Below are positions 8,477 through 20,051 of a stretch of 63,606 bases of DNA, piece after piece. Origin of the DNA: Ancylobacter novellus (lineage in GTDB: Bacteria > Pseudomonadota > Alphaproteobacteria > Rhizobiales > Xanthobacteraceae); contig QFQD01000019.1 of NCBI GenBank assembly GCA_003241485.1, positions 1 to 63,606 on the forward strand, given 5' to 3'. The first letter of the stretch is position 1. The number at the start of each line of letters is the position of its first letter. The notes under the pieces are model-generated. The model had not been told where the DNA came from and searched no databases. It saw only the letters and a list, made by a program, of their open reading frames with translations. The translations under genes and the position numbers were made by a program.

Positions 8477-10162
8477 TCAGGTCTTTGCCGCCAGCGCCTT
8501 CTCGCGGATCGCCGACAGGCTCGCGACCGGGGTGATCGCTTCCGGGTCGAGCTTCACATGCACGATGGCCGGCTGCCCCGAGGCGAACGCCGCATCGAGC
8601 GCGGGCTTGAACTCGGCGTCGGTCTCCACCGTGACGCCGAAGCCGCCAAAGGCGCGGGCATAGGCGGCGAAGTCCGGGTTCTTCAGCGTCGTGCCGAAGA
8701 CGCGGCCGGGAAATTCGCGCTCCTGATGCATGCGGATGGTGCCGTACATGCCGTTGTCGATCAGCACCACCACCACGGGGATGCCGTACTGAACGGCGGT
8801 TGCGAACTCCTGCCCTGTCATCAGGAAATCCCCGTCGCCGGCCACCGCGACCACCGTGCGCGCTGGTGCCGTGCGCTTGGCGGCGATGGCCGCTGGCACG
8901 CCATAGCCCATCGATCCCGAGGTCGGCGCCAGCTGGGTGCCGAAGGCGCGGAAGCGATGGAAGCGATGCACCCAGATGGCAAAATTGCCGGCGCCGTTGC
9001 AGATGATGGCATCCTTCGGCAGGTCCCGGAGATAGCGCACCAGCGTCGACATCTGCACCGCGCCGGGATTGCTCGGCGGCGTCTCGGTCCAGCCGAGATA
9101 GTCCGCGCGCGCGGCTTCGCGCCACTCGGCCCAGCTGATCGCATTGGGCGGCTGCACGCCTTCCAGCGCGGCGGCGAAGGCGGAGGCCGAAGCATTGATG
9201 GCGAGCGCGGGCTGGTAGACCCGGCCGAGCTCATCCGGGTCGGCATGCACATGCACCAGCTTCACGCCGGGACCGGGAATGTCGTAGAGGCTGTAGCCCT
9301 GCGAGGGCACCTCGCCCAGCCGGCCGCCGGCGACGATGACGAGGTCGGCCTCCTTCAGCCGCGCCACCAGCTTCGGGTTGATGCCGAGGCCGACATCGCC
9401 GGCATAGTTTTGATGATCCGCCGGAAACAGCATCTGCCGGCGGAAGGACGCGGCAACCGGCAGGTCGAAGCGCTCGGCAAAGCGCACCACCGACGCCACG
9501 GCCTTGGGGTTCCAGCGCGCGCCGCCGAGGATCATGACGGGTTTGGAGGCAGACCAGAGCAGCTTCTGCAGGCGCATCATGTCGGTGAGGCCGGGCCATG
9601 TCTCCACGGGCTCGACGGGGGGCGCATCGGCGACCGTCGCCATCTCGCTCAGCACGTCCTCGGGGAGTGCGATCACCACCGGCCCCGGCCGGCCCTGCGT
9701 GGCGACGCGGAAGGCGCGGGCGATGATCTCGGGGATGCGCGCGGCCTCGTCGATCTCCACCGCCCATTTCGCCAGCGTGCCGAACACCGCGCGGTAGTCG
9801 ACCTCCTGGAACGCCTCGCGCCCGCGCATGGAGCGCGAGATCTGCCCGACGAACAGGATCATCGGCGTCGAATCCTGCTGGGCGACATGCACGCCGGCGC
9901 TGGCATTGGTGGCGCCGGGTCCGCGCGTGACGAAGCAGATGCCCGGCTTGCCGGTGAGCTTGCCTACGGCCTCCGCCATCATCGCCGCGCCGCTCTCCTG
10001 CCGGCAGATGACGAAATCGACTTCTGTGTCGGCCAGCGCGTCGAGCACGTCGAGATAGCTTTCGCCGGGTACGCCGAAGGCGCGCTCAATGCCGTTGGCG
10101 ATGAGGGCATCCACGAGAATGCGGGCGCCGGTGCGGGGGGCGGGGGAGGCGGGCTGGGTCAT
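8477..10162 (-). CDS. Thiamine-diphosphate-binding enzyme, acetolactate-synthase-like
   Basis: ThDP-dependent decarboxylase/carboligase of about 561 residues, with the usual three domains of the acetolactate synthase/benzoylformate decarboxylase superfamily. The N-terminal PYR domain has GIERAFGVPGESYLDVLDAL, where the E in PGE is the conserved cofactor-activating glutamate. The C-terminal PP domain has the metal/ThDP motif AGDGDFLMTGQEF followed by IDNGMYGTI. It stands alone without an ilvH-type regulatory subunit and is not next to other ilv genes, so biosynthetic acetolactate synthase is less likely than a catabolic decarboxylase or carboligase; the substrate cannot be read. ATG 10162 is used; an in-frame GTG lies at 10171. 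No convincing ribosome site separates them. Confidence 0.85.
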   Translation of the reverse strand: MTQPASPAPRTGARILVDALIANGIERAFGVPGESYLDVLDALADTEVDFVICRQESGAAMMAEAVGKLTGKPGICFVTRGPGATNASAGVHVAQQDSTPMILFVGQISRSMRGREAFQEVDYRAVFGTLAKWAVEIDEAARIPEIIARAFRVATQGRPGPVVIALPEDVLSEMATVADAPPVEPVETWPGLTDMMRLQKLLWSASKPVMILGGARWNPKAVASVVRFAERFDLPVAASFRRQMLFPADHQNYAGDVGLGINPKLVARLKEADLVIVAGGRLGEVPSQGYSLYDIPGPGVKLVHVHADPDELGRVYQPALAINASASAFAAALEGVQPPNAISWAEWREAARADYLGWTETPPSNPGAVQMSTLVRYLRDLPKDAIICNGAGNFAIWVHRFHRFRAFGTQLAPTSGSMGYGVPAAIAAKRTAPARTVVAVAGDGDFLMTGQEFATAVQYGIPVVVVLIDNGMYGTIRMHQEREFPGRVFGTTLKNPDFAAYARAFGGFGVTVETDAEFKPALDAAFASGQPAIVHVKLDPEAITPVASLSAIREKALAAKT

Positions 10163-10366
10163 GAGCGTCACGCGGGCGGGGACACGGGGACCGGCACTCT
10201 AGTTCTGGGCCGGCGCCAAGGCGAGTAGGCCTTTCACGGATTCACGTCGCTTGAGCACAGCGGTCGGCGCCGGCCAAGCCAGGCCGTTTCGGCGCGACAT
10301 GCAGGAGCGATCCGAAGCCCGCCCCCCTGCGTAACAGGCGGTGACGTGAAGGTGCAGGAGCCAACG

Positions 10367-10780
10367 ATGGGTAACGCCATGCAGCTGACGACGCTACGCT
10401 TCTTCGTTCTGCCCGCCGCCCTGTGGGCCATCCCGGCCCTTGCCGGCGAACTCTCGGCTGAGGATATCCGCCGCGAGATCGTCGGCCGGCATGTCTTCCT
10501 CGCCGTGCCGCTCGGTGGTGAGTTTCCGCTGAATTACCATGCCGACGGGCGCGTCGACGGCGATGGCGATGCCATCGGCCTCGGCCGGCTGGCCAAGCCG
10601 ACGGATAGCGGCCGCTGGTGGATCGACGGCGACCGTCTCTGCCAGAAATTCGAGAGCTGGTACGACGGCAAGCCCATGTGCTTCGTGCTCACCCGCACCG
10701 GCGAGCGGCAGGTGGCGTGGGAGCGGGACAATGGCGACACCGGCACGGCCCGCATCGGCGGGCGGATCGCGGCGCGCTGA
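10367..10780 (+). CDS. Small secreted protein of unknown function
   Basis: 137-residue exported protein. A signal peptide covers about residues 1-25, ending near ALAG. The mature part is rich in Gly, Asp and Trp, with two cysteines (LCQKFESW and PMCFVL) that could form a disulfide. ATG 10367 has GGAG seven bases upstream; the frame also opens at a GTG at 10346. I recognise no family with certainty. The stop codon sits in the loop of a hairpin with perfect 9-bp arms (10769-10789), which may limit read-through towards the convergent gyrB. Confidence 0.7.
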   Translation: MGNAMQLTTLRFFVLPAALWAIPALAGELSAEDIRREIVGRHVFLAVPLGGEFPLNYHADGRVDGDGDAIGLGRLAKPTDSGRWWIDGDRLCQKFESWYDGKPMCFVLTRTGERQVAWERDNGDTGTARIGGRIAAR

Positions 10781-10789
10781 GCGCGCCGC
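10769..10789. terminator. GC-rich hairpin around a stop codon between convergent genes
   Basis: GCGGCGCGC and its exact complement flank the TGA at 10778-10780. There is no T-run, so it is at most a weak bidirectional terminator for the secreted-protein gene and gyrB. Confidence 0.45.
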
Positions 10790-10795
10790 GCGGAA

Positions 10796-13234
<2,439 letters not shown>

Positions 13235-13292
13235 GGGGTCAAGCTCTGCGAATCGTTTGAATTGACAGGATGTTTGTAGCGCAAACGCGCGG

Positions 13293-13907
13293 TTATTTCG
13301 TGGCTACCAGCACGGCGGCGCCGACCATCGCGGTGCCGCAGGCGCGGTTGATCAGCCGGGTGCCGCGCGCGCTGCCAACGAAGCGCCGGGCGCGATGGGC
13401 GAGCGTCACATAGGTGGCGAACACCGCCACGAGAACCACGGCGATGACGCCGCACAGTTCGGCAAAGCCGATCAGCGTCAGGTGGTTGAGATCGACGATG
13501 CTGGGCAGCAAGGCGAGGTAGAAGGCCATGGCCTTCGGATTGCCCAGCGTCATGCCCAGCCCGGTGAGGAACAGGCCGAGGCGCGAATCCGCCTCGCGTA
13601 TGGGCACCACGTCGGCGGCAGCGGACGTCGCCGTCCACAGTTTCCAGGCGAGGTAGACGAGATAGGCGGCCGCGGCGAGGCGAACGAGGACGAAAAGCGA
13701 GCCGAGCGCCGCCGCCAGCGCGGCAAGCCCGAGGGCGGCGGCCGCCAGCCACACCATGTCACCCAGCACGATGCCGGCGACGAGCGGGGCGGAGCCTTCG
13801 CGCCCGCGCACCAGCGTGCGGGCAATGATCGCGATCACGCTCGGTCCCGGCGAAGCGGCCGCCAGGGCCAGCGCGGCAGCGAAGATGATGAGGTCGATCA
13901 GGTGCAT
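13293..13907 (-). CDS. LysE/RhtB-family amino acid exporter
   Basis: Inner-membrane exporter of about 204 residues with six predicted helices, related to LysE, RhtB and other amino-acid efflux proteins. The N-terminal signature ASPGPSVIAIIARTLVRGR is diagnostic of the family, and GMTLGNPKAMAFYLALLP is the second conserved block. ATG 13907 is chosen; sequence further upstream in the frame lacks family features. The substrate is unknown. It sits between gyrB and the VOC gene on the same strand, an insertion into the usual replication cluster. Confidence 0.88.
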   Translation of the reverse strand: MHLIDLIIFAAALALAAASPGPSVIAIIARTLVRGREGSAPLVAGIVLGDMVWLAAAALGLAALAAALGSLFVLVRLAAAAYLVYLAWKLWTATSAAADVVPIREADSRLGLFLTGLGMTLGNPKAMAFYLALLPSIVDLNHLTLIGFAELCGVIAVVLVAVFATYVTLAHRARRFVGSARGTRLINRACGTAMVGAAVLVATK

Positions 13908-13968
13908 GATGCTCACATACGCGCGCGCGGCGCGCGTGGCCTCCACATAGGCCCTAAGGCGCGGATTT

Positions 13969-14382
13969 TCAAGTTTTGCCGGGGATGCCGGCGGGATCTT
14001 GCCTGTGGCAGACGGCCTCGATGCGGTTGCCGTCAGGGTCCAGCACGAAGGCGGCATAATAGGCGGCGTGATAGTCCGGCCGCAGGCCCGGTGCGCCATC
14101 ATCCCGCCCGCCATGGGCGAGCGCGGCGGCGTGGAAGGCGTCGACCGCCGGCCGGTCCGGGGCGCGAAAGCACCAGTGCCGGTTGTCGGCGACCACCGTT
14201 CCGCGCGAGGCGACGACGCTGAGATAGGTGTGGCCGTCATCGTCCGGCCGGTTGCGGATGCCGTAGCCCACGCTGGTGTCCCCGCGCCGCACACAGGGGA
14301 CACCGAGCGCCTGCATGATCGCGTCGTAGAAGGGCAAGGCGCGGGCGAGATCGTATACGGTGATGGAAACGTGGTCGAGCAT
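13969..14382 (-). CDS. VOC-family (glyoxalase/bleomycin-resistance fold) protein
   Basis: Small cytosolic protein of 137 residues with the vicinal-oxygen-chelate fold. The start MLDHVSITVYDLARALPFYD gives the first metal-ligand His (LDHV) and the typical first beta-alpha unit. The end FVLDPDGNRIEAVCH carries the DPDGN loop and the Glu ligand. The reaction cannot be assigned; relatives include lactoylglutathione lyases and extradiol-type enzymes. It starts four bases after the recF stop, so it is probably translated from the recF transcript. Confidence 0.85.
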   Translation of the reverse strand: MLDHVSITVYDLARALPFYDAIMQALGVPCVRRGDTSVGYGIRNRPDDDGHTYLSVVASRGTVVADNRHWCFRAPDRPAVDAFHAAALAHGGRDDGAPGLRPDYHAAYYAAFVLDPDGNRIEAVCHRQDPAGIPGKT

Positions 14383-14386
14383 GGGT

Positions 14387-15565
14387 TCACTCTCCCGTCG
14401 CGGGCATGACATGGCCGGGCCGTACCTCGAAGCGCTCCGCGCTCGCGCCAAGGGCGGTGAAGGCGGCGGGGTCGGCGCCGGTCATCCACACCTGGCTGCC
14501 GAGCGCGTCCAGCGCCTCGAACAGCGCGGCGCGGCGGGCGGGGTCGAGATAGGCGACGACATCGTCCAGCAGCATCACCGGCGCCATGCCCGCCATCTCG
14601 CCGACGAGGCGCGCATGGGCAAGGGCGAGGCCGATGAGCAGTGCCTTCTGCTCGCCGGTAGAGCCCTGCGCCGCCGGGATGGCCTTTGGGCCGTGGCCGA
14701 CGCTGAAATCGGTGAGATGAGGCCCGTCCAGCGTGCGGCCGGCGGCACGGTCGCGGGAGCGGGCGCCGCGCAGGTTCAGGCGGTACTGGTCCTCGACCAC
14801 GGTCGCCGGCTCGCGCCCGAGCGCGCGCTCGACCTCGCCCTCCAGTGCCACCGTCGCCCAGGGAAACAGCGAGGTATCGTCGCGCCCAACCTCCCGCGCC
14901 TTGGCAATGCCGGCGGCGAGGCGGCGCACCGTCTCCAGCCGCGCGGCAGCCACCGCCACGGCGAGCGCGGCCAGTTCCTGCTCCACGGCGTCGAGATAGC
15001 GCGGATCGGTGGAGGGGTCTTCCAGCAGCCGGTTGCGCGAGCGCAGCGCGCGCTCCAGAGCGTTTACCCGCGCGCCATGTTCGGCATCGACCGCCAGCAC
15101 GAGCCGGTCGAGGAAACGGCGCCGGTCGGAGGGCGGGCCGGTGAACAGCCCATCCATATCGGGGGTCAGCCAAACAACGCGCAGATGGTCGGCAAAGGCG
15201 GCGGCCGAGCCGACGGGTTCGCCATCGACGCGGCAGCGGCGCGCGCGGGCTTCGCCCGCCTCTTCGACGCCGGTGCCCAGCGTCACCTCGCCATAGCGAC
15301 CTTCCACCACGGCGGACAGCGCCCAGCCCGTGGTCTGGGTGCCATCGGGCCGGCGTGCGGCGAACTGGTCGAGCCCGGCCCGGCGCAGGCCGCGGCCGGG
15401 CGCCAGCAGCGAGATGGCTTCAAGAAGATTGGTCTTTCCCGCGCCATTGGGCCCCAGCAGCACGATGGGGCCGCCGCCGGTGCGCAGGTCGGCGGCGTGG
15501 TAGCTGCGGAAATCGGTCAGCCGCAGGCGGGTGATGCGCGCCGGGGACGTCGTGCGCGCGGTCAC
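14387..15565 (-). CDS. recF: DNA replication and repair protein RecF
   Basis: SMC-like ATPase that helps load RecA at gaps with RecO and RecR. The 392-residue protein has the Walker A motif GPNGAGKTN near residue 40 and the C-terminal ABC signature and Walker B region (STGEQKALLIGLALAHA, MLLDDV). Translation starts at GTG 15565, and the GTGA overlap with the dnaN stop (15562-15564) indicates translational coupling. Confidence 0.96.
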   Translation of the reverse strand: MTARTTSPARITRLRLTDFRSYHAADLRTGGGPIVLLGPNGAGKTNLLEAISLLAPGRGLRRAGLDQFAARRPDGTQTTGWALSAVVEGRYGEVTLGTGVEEAGEARARRCRVDGEPVGSAAAFADHLRVVWLTPDMDGLFTGPPSDRRRFLDRLVLAVDAEHGARVNALERALRSRNRLLEDPSTDPRYLDAVEQELAALAVAVAAARLETVRRLAAGIAKAREVGRDDTSLFPWATVALEGEVERALGREPATVVEDQYRLNLRGARSRDRAAGRTLDGPHLTDFSVGHGPKAIPAAQGSTGEQKALLIGLALAHARLVGEMAGMAPVMLLDDVVAYLDPARRAALFEALDALGSQVWMTGADPAAFTALGASAERFEVRPGHVMPATGE

Positions 15566-16677
15566 ACGCGCATCGGCATCAGCACATAGAGCGCGCCGCG
15601 CTTGTCCGGGTCCTGCACCAGAGTGGGCGAACCCGGATCGGCGAGCTTGAGCTCGGCCGTGCCGCCTTCGATCTGCGAGGTGATGTCCAGGAGATAGCGG
15701 CTGTTGAAGCCGATATCGATCGGCTCCGAGCCGTATTCGACTTCCAGCTCCTCGGTCGCGCTGCCCGAATCCGGGTTGGTGACCGAAAGGGTCAGCTTGC
15801 CATCCGCGATGGAGAGCTTCACCGCCCGGCCGCGCTCGCTGGCGACGGTGGAGACGCGGTCGACGGCGGAGGCGAAATCGGCCTTGTCGACGATCAGCGT
15901 CTTGTCGTTGCCGGTCGGGATCACGCGGCCATAATCGGGGAAGGTGCCGTCGATCAGCTTGGAGGTCAGCACCACGCGGTCGAGCGAGATGCGGATCTTC
16001 GAGCTGGACAATTCGACCGTCACCTCGGCATCGCCATCCTCGGCGAGACGCTGGATTTCGGCGACTGCCTTGCGCGGCACGATCACGCCCGGCATGCCGG
16101 CCGCTCCGCTCGGCGCGGCGGTCTGCGCCTGCGCCAGACGATGACCGTCGGTAGCGACGGCGCGCAGCACCGGCCCGCCGGCATCCGCGACATGCAGGTA
16201 GATGCCGTTCAGGTAATAGCGCGTCTCCTCGGTGGAGATTGCGAACTGGGTCTTGTCGACGAGCCGCTTCAGTTCGCCTGCGGGCAGGGTGAAGCGGTGC
16301 GTCATCTCGCCGGCGGCGAGATCGGGGAATTCGTTCTCCGGCAGGGTCTGCAGCGCGAACCGCGAGCGGCCGGCGCGCACGGTGAGCGTGCCGCGGTCGC
16401 CGGAGGTCTCCAGCTGGACCTGCGCACCCTCGGGCAGCTTGCGGACGATGTCATAGACGGTGTGGGCGGGCACCGTGGTGGCGCCCTCCTGCCCGACCTC
16501 GGCGGAGATGGTCTCGACGATCTCGATGTCGAGGTCCGTGGCACGCAGCGCGAGGCCCCGCGCATCGGTCCGCAACAGGACGTTGGCGAGGATCGGAATG
16601 GTGTTGCGCCGTTCAACGACACGATGAACGTGGGCGAGGGACTTGAGCAACTCGGCCCGCTCGACGGTGACCTTCAT
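15562..16677 (-). CDS. dnaN: DNA polymerase III beta sliding clamp
   Basis: Ring-forming processivity clamp of the replicative polymerase. The 371-residue length fits three clamp domains. It begins MKVTVERAELLKSLAHVHRV and ends with the conserved ALYVLMPMRV, close to the usual VLMPMRL terminus. The open frame continues upstream to 16908 but that extension is Arg-rich and clamp-unlike, so ATG 16677 is the start. It is coupled to recF by a 4-base overlap and lies 263 bases after dnaA. Confidence 0.97.
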   Translation of the reverse strand: MKVTVERAELLKSLAHVHRVVERRNTIPILANVLLRTDARGLALRATDLDIEIVETISAEVGQEGATTVPAHTVYDIVRKLPEGAQVQLETSGDRGTLTVRAGRSRFALQTLPENEFPDLAAGEMTHRFTLPAGELKRLVDKTQFAISTEETRYYLNGIYLHVADAGGPVLRAVATDGHRLAQAQTAAPSGAAGMPGVIVPRKAVAEIQRLAEDGDAEVTVELSSSKIRISLDRVVLTSKLIDGTFPDYGRVIPTGNDKTLIVDKADFASAVDRVSTVASERGRAVKLSIADGKLTLSVTNPDSGSATEELEVEYGSEPIDIGFNSRYLLDITSQIEGGTAELKLADPGSPTLVQDPDKRGALYVLMPMRV

Positions 16678-16940
16678 GGTCGCGACACCCGTGGCTATAC
16701 GAGGAACGGTTAGCGCCCGGTGCGCAGGACGCGAGGCATCGCCCCGCGCGCGCCCCGAGCGGACGGCGCGGGCGCGCCGCCGGGGGCGACGACATTGCCG
16801 CCAGCGCCGGCCCATGGCAAGCCGCCGACGCTGCGATGCGGCAAAATAGTGGGGATAGGATCGGGATTTACGGGGATAGCCGCGCCGTTCGGCACGGCGC
16901 GCCCGCAATCCTCCCGGCTGGCCCGCGTGGCCGGCGACGA
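16678..16940 (-). other. dnaA-dnaN intergenic region with a repeated TGGGGATAG-like element
   Basis: 263 bases between dnaA and dnaN. It is mostly very GC-rich, but 16841-16880 is richer in A/T and holds TGGGGATAG at 16850-16858 and CGGGGATAG at 16871-16879, 21 bases apart. Read on the minus strand the first is CTATCCCCA, seven of nine matches to the DnaA box TTATCCACA. This may mark the dnaN promoter or a weak DnaA site; no -35/-10 pair is convincing. Confidence 0.35.
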
Positions 16941-18449
16941 TCAGTCGTCGCTGACCAGCCGCTTCAGCGTCTCCACCTCGTCCGCCATGGCGCGGTCGCT
17001 GCCGACGAGGCCTTCGATCTTGCGCACGGCGTGCAGCACGGTGGTGTGGTCGCGCCCGCCGAAGCGCCGGCCGATCTCGGGCAGCGAGCGCAGGGTCAGC
17101 GTCTTCGCCAGATACATCGCGATCTGGCGCGGCTTCACCACATTGGCGGTGCGGCGCTGCGAGAGGATGTCGGCGCGGGTGACGTTGTAGTGCTTGGCGA
17201 CGATACGAAGGATGTCGTCGACGCGCACGCGCTTGGGCTCGGTGGAGCGGACGAGGTCGCGCACGGCGGTCTCGGCCATTTCCAGCGTGATGGCGCGGGA
17301 GGTGAGCTGGTTATGCGCCAGCAGCCGGTTCAGCGCGCCGTCGAGGTCGCGCCCGTTCTGGCCGCAGTTGCGGGCAATGAAGCCGAGCACGTCCTGCGGC
17401 ACGGTGAAGCCGGGATGCTGCAGCCCAAGGGCGGCGATGCGGGCGGCGAGGATCTCCACGCGCAGCTCTTCGTCCAGCGGGGCAATCTCGACCACGAGGC
17501 CGCCGGCCAGGCGCGAGCGCACGCGCTCTTCAAGCGCGTCGAGCTCCGCCGGCGGACGGTCGGCGGCAATCACCACCTGGCGGCCGGAATCCATCAGCGC
17601 GTTGAGCGTATGACAGAACTCCTGCTGCACGCTCTTGCCCTGCAGGAACTGCAGGTCGTCGATGACCAGCGTGTCGATGCCGCGCAGCTGCTCCTTGAAG
17701 GCGATCGCCGACTGGCTCTTCAGCGCGGCGACGAAGCCATACATGAAGCGCTCGGCGGTCAGATAGACCACCCGGCGGCCATGTTCGGAACCGGCGGCGG
17801 CGATGGCCTGCAAAAGATGCGTCTTGCCGAGGCCGACCGCGGCATGGAGATAGAGCGGATTGAACACTGGCCCGCTGCCGGCCGGAGCTGCCGCCACCTT
17901 GAGCGCGGCGGCATGGGCCAGCCGGTTGGAATCGCCCAGCCGATAGGTCGCGAAGGTCAGGCGCGGGTCGAGCGGGGAGCCGCTGCCCACTTCCACCGTG
18001 GCGGGGTTGGGCAGCGCGCGCGCCTCGGTGGCGGGGCGATTAATGGCAACGGCGGGTGCGACAATGCTGCGCACCGGGGCCGCGACACCGGGGCCGCGCA
18101 GCACGGCGGTGCGCACGATCAGCTCGACGCGCTCGGCGCCGCCCTCTTCCTGCCAGAGGGCGACCAGCCGCTCGACATAGTGCTGCTGGATCCAGGTCTT
18201 CAGGAAGCGCGTGGGAACCGACAGGCGAACCGTTCCGGCATGGATGCCGTCGAGTTCAATGCGCGGGAACCAGCTGGAATAGACTTCCTCGCCGATCTCG
18301 GCGCGCAGCCGGCGGCGGACCCGATCCCAGGCCTCGCGCGGCGCATTGTCCATGCCACCACTGTCCAAACCGCTTCGTGAACCGGCTCCCGAAACCGGCC
18401 CCGGATAGGCGCCGCCGTCTGAAGGCTCGATATTGCTGGACTTGAACAT
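16941..18449 (-). CDS. dnaA: Chromosomal replication initiator DnaA
   Basis: AAA+ protein that opens the chromosomal origin. It is 502 residues long. Domain I begins at about residue 38 (REAWDRVRRRL). Domain II is a variable linker of about 50-60 residues. The AAA+ domain has Walker A GLGKTHLL at 206-213 and Walker B LVIDDLQFL near 270. The C-terminal DNA-binding signature reads FGGRDHTTVLHAVRKI. The first ATG (18449) adds about 33 residues before domain I; an in-frame ATG at 18353 (MDNAPREAW) could be the true start. The spacing and order dnaA-dnaN-recF are canonical. Confidence 0.97.
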   Translation of the reverse strand: MFKSSNIEPSDGGAYPGPVSGAGSRSGLDSGGMDNAPREAWDRVRRRLRAEIGEEVYSSWFPRIELDGIHAGTVRLSVPTRFLKTWIQQHYVERLVALWQEEGGAERVELIVRTAVLRGPGVAAPVRSIVAPAVAINRPATEARALPNPATVEVGSGSPLDPRLTFATYRLGDSNRLAHAAALKVAAAPAGSGPVFNPLYLHAAVGLGKTHLLQAIAAAGSEHGRRVVYLTAERFMYGFVAALKSQSAIAFKEQLRGIDTLVIDDLQFLQGKSVQQEFCHTLNALMDSGRQVVIAADRPPAELDALEERVRSRLAGGLVVEIAPLDEELRVEILAARIAALGLQHPGFTVPQDVLGFIARNCGQNGRDLDGALNRLLAHNQLTSRAITLEMAETAVRDLVRSTEPKRVRVDDILRIVAKHYNVTRADILSQRRTANVVKPRQIAMYLAKTLTLRSLPEIGRRFGGRDHTTVLHAVRKIEGLVGSDRAMADEVETLKRLVSDD

Positions 18450-19550
18450 GCGTGCTCCGCGATTTTTTGCGGTTGTTGGATAGACACGAACAAAGGGAAC
18501 GGCCCCGCCCGAAGCACCACGCGCACGCGGCAGAGACAGGGGAGTTCACATGTCGATGTCGATGGATCGTCAGTGGCGGTCCGCATAGCGGCCGCCTGCA
18601 GTTCCGGCAATAGTCCTGCCGCTGGGCGCCGTCAGCCCGGCGGAGGGCAAACCGTGGAACAGGGCATTGCGCGGGGCGTGATGGCGGCCGAAGGCTCATT
18701 CATCCCGGAGAGAAGGCCGGTCAAGGTTGCCGCCTTGCCACGCCCTTGACGTGGAACCTCTCTTTCGCCCATGCGCGTCGTCATAGTCACCCCTTCGCGG
18801 CAAGTGTTCTTGCCGTCCCTGTAACAGGTTTCGTTGTTGTAAATACAGATACGAATGAACGCCGTTACAACTCACTCCGACAACTGACTCTCGCAGGGCC
18901 GAGTTGTCGTGTAATCCAATGCCGAACACGGGCATGTCGGAAAAGAAGGTAGTAAAAACAGCACGAAACTACCTCCTCACGTCACAATGAGTGGATCGAG
19001 AACTCAACTTTTCGCTGAGATGGCCCGGCGGAACCGGATGAAGACAACATACACAGGGGGGCGGTCCGGTGCAACGCCGTCGGCGGGGCGCGGGGGCCGG
19101 CGAGGCTGCCAAAACCGCGAATCAGCCGCCCAAAAAAAAGCCATCAGTCGGCAAATCTCTGACTCCCTTGCAAGAATCTCCGGTCAACTTCGCATGGCAT
19201 TTCCTCACCTTATTTTCGCCGGTGGCCAACCATTCGGGCGGTGTGCGCCATGATTCTGGCGGGTCGGGATGACGTGGGTCGTAAGCCAATGAAATATATA
19301 AGGAAAATCTGCGCGCCTCGTGGCGGGATGTGACGAATTTCGTGCTTTTTTCCGCTGCTCTGCGGGCTCCGCGCTGTCAAGCGGGATGCGCCGGATAGGA
19401 CGGAGATTTTGCCAACCGTTTCGACGAGTGTGACAGTTTGGCAACGCGCATGTGGCGGCCCGGCAGGCCCCGTCCAACGCGGCCGTACCGCCGGGGCAGG
19501 GTCGGCGTCGCGCCGCCCTCGCGCCGTCATGGTCAGCGGCCCAAACGCGA
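18450..19550. other. Gene-free 1.1 kb region upstream of dnaA, rich in inverted repeats
   Basis: No convincing gene is seen on either strand; the short open frames lack ribosome sites and family-like sequence. It is less GC-rich than its surroundings, notably 18820-19010 and 19285-19350. Within 140 bases lie several inverted repeats: CGGCAAG/CTTGCCG (18798-18815), GTTGTAA/TTACAAC (18836-18871), GACAACT/AGTTGTC (18879-18908) and AGGTAGT/ACTACCT (18947-18974). No TTATCCACA-type DnaA box is present. It must contain the dnaA promoter and may contribute to the origin, which is inference. Confidence 0.5.
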
Positions 19551-19576
19551 AAAAGCCCGGCGTGAGCCGGGCTTTT
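19551..19576 (-). terminator. Rho-independent terminator of rpsT
   Basis: Perfect 11-bp stem AAAAGCCCGGC/GCCGGGCTTTT with loop GTGA. Read on the minus strand it ends in five Ts, 30 bases after the rpsT stop. Confidence 0.9.
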
Positions 19577-19606
19577 CAACAACCTGAAATTGTCGCCGTT
19601 CAGCGA

Positions 19607-19873
19607 TCAGGCGCTGAGCTTGGCCACGCGCTGGGCAAGGCGCGAAACCTTGCGGGAAGCGGTGTTCTTGTGCAGCACGCCCTTCTGGGCCGCGCGCTGG
19701 ATTTCCGGCTCGGCCGCCTTGAGGGCCACAGCCGCCGCCGCGCTGTCGCCGGACGCAAGCGCGTCCTCGACCTTACGAACGAAGGTGCGCAGCCGCGAGC
19801 GGCGGTTCTTGTTGACCGCGGTACGGCGCTCGATCTTACGAGCCGCCTTCTTGGCGGAGGGCGTATTGGCCAT
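19607..19873 (-). CDS. rpsT: 30S ribosomal protein S20
   Basis: Small basic 16S-rRNA-binding protein of 88 residues. It starts MANTPSAKKAARKIERRTAV, the standard S20 N-terminus, and shows the central RLRTFVRKVE helix and the C-terminal KNTASRKVSRLAQRV motif. The frame opens eight codons earlier, but ATG 19873 is the conserved start. Location next to dnaA is typical of rhizobial genomes. A strong terminator follows, so it is transcribed alone or ends a transcript. Confidence 0.97.
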   Translation of the reverse strand: MANTPSAKKAARKIERRTAVNKNRRSRLRTFVRKVEDALASGDSAAAAVALKAAEPEIQRAAQKGVLHKNTASRKVSRLAQRVAKLSA

Positions 19874-20051
19874 CGGCCGTCCTCTTCGTCTCTGCAAGTT
19901 CGGCGGTGGCCGCGTCTTGCCCGAATGTCGGTTGCAAATAATGAGGCGGGGCAGACCCGAAGGCGCCCTGCGCGAGTGGCGGGCTTATAGTCGGGGCGCG
20001 CTTCCGCGTCAATATGCTAGGTCCCATGGGAAGGCGAGTCAGGCCAAGCCT

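Noticed and set aside
8558..10228. 556-codon plus-strand frame opposite the ThDP enzyme
   Set aside because: Mirror frame; the minus-strand protein has full ThDP motifs.
18696..18935. 79-codon minus-strand frame in the dnaA upstream region
   Set aside because: No ribosome site and no recognisable sequence; overlaps the inverted repeats.
18450..19550. oriC with standard DnaA boxes
   Set aside because: No TTATCCACA or its complement; only degenerate matches exist. The origin may lie elsewhere.
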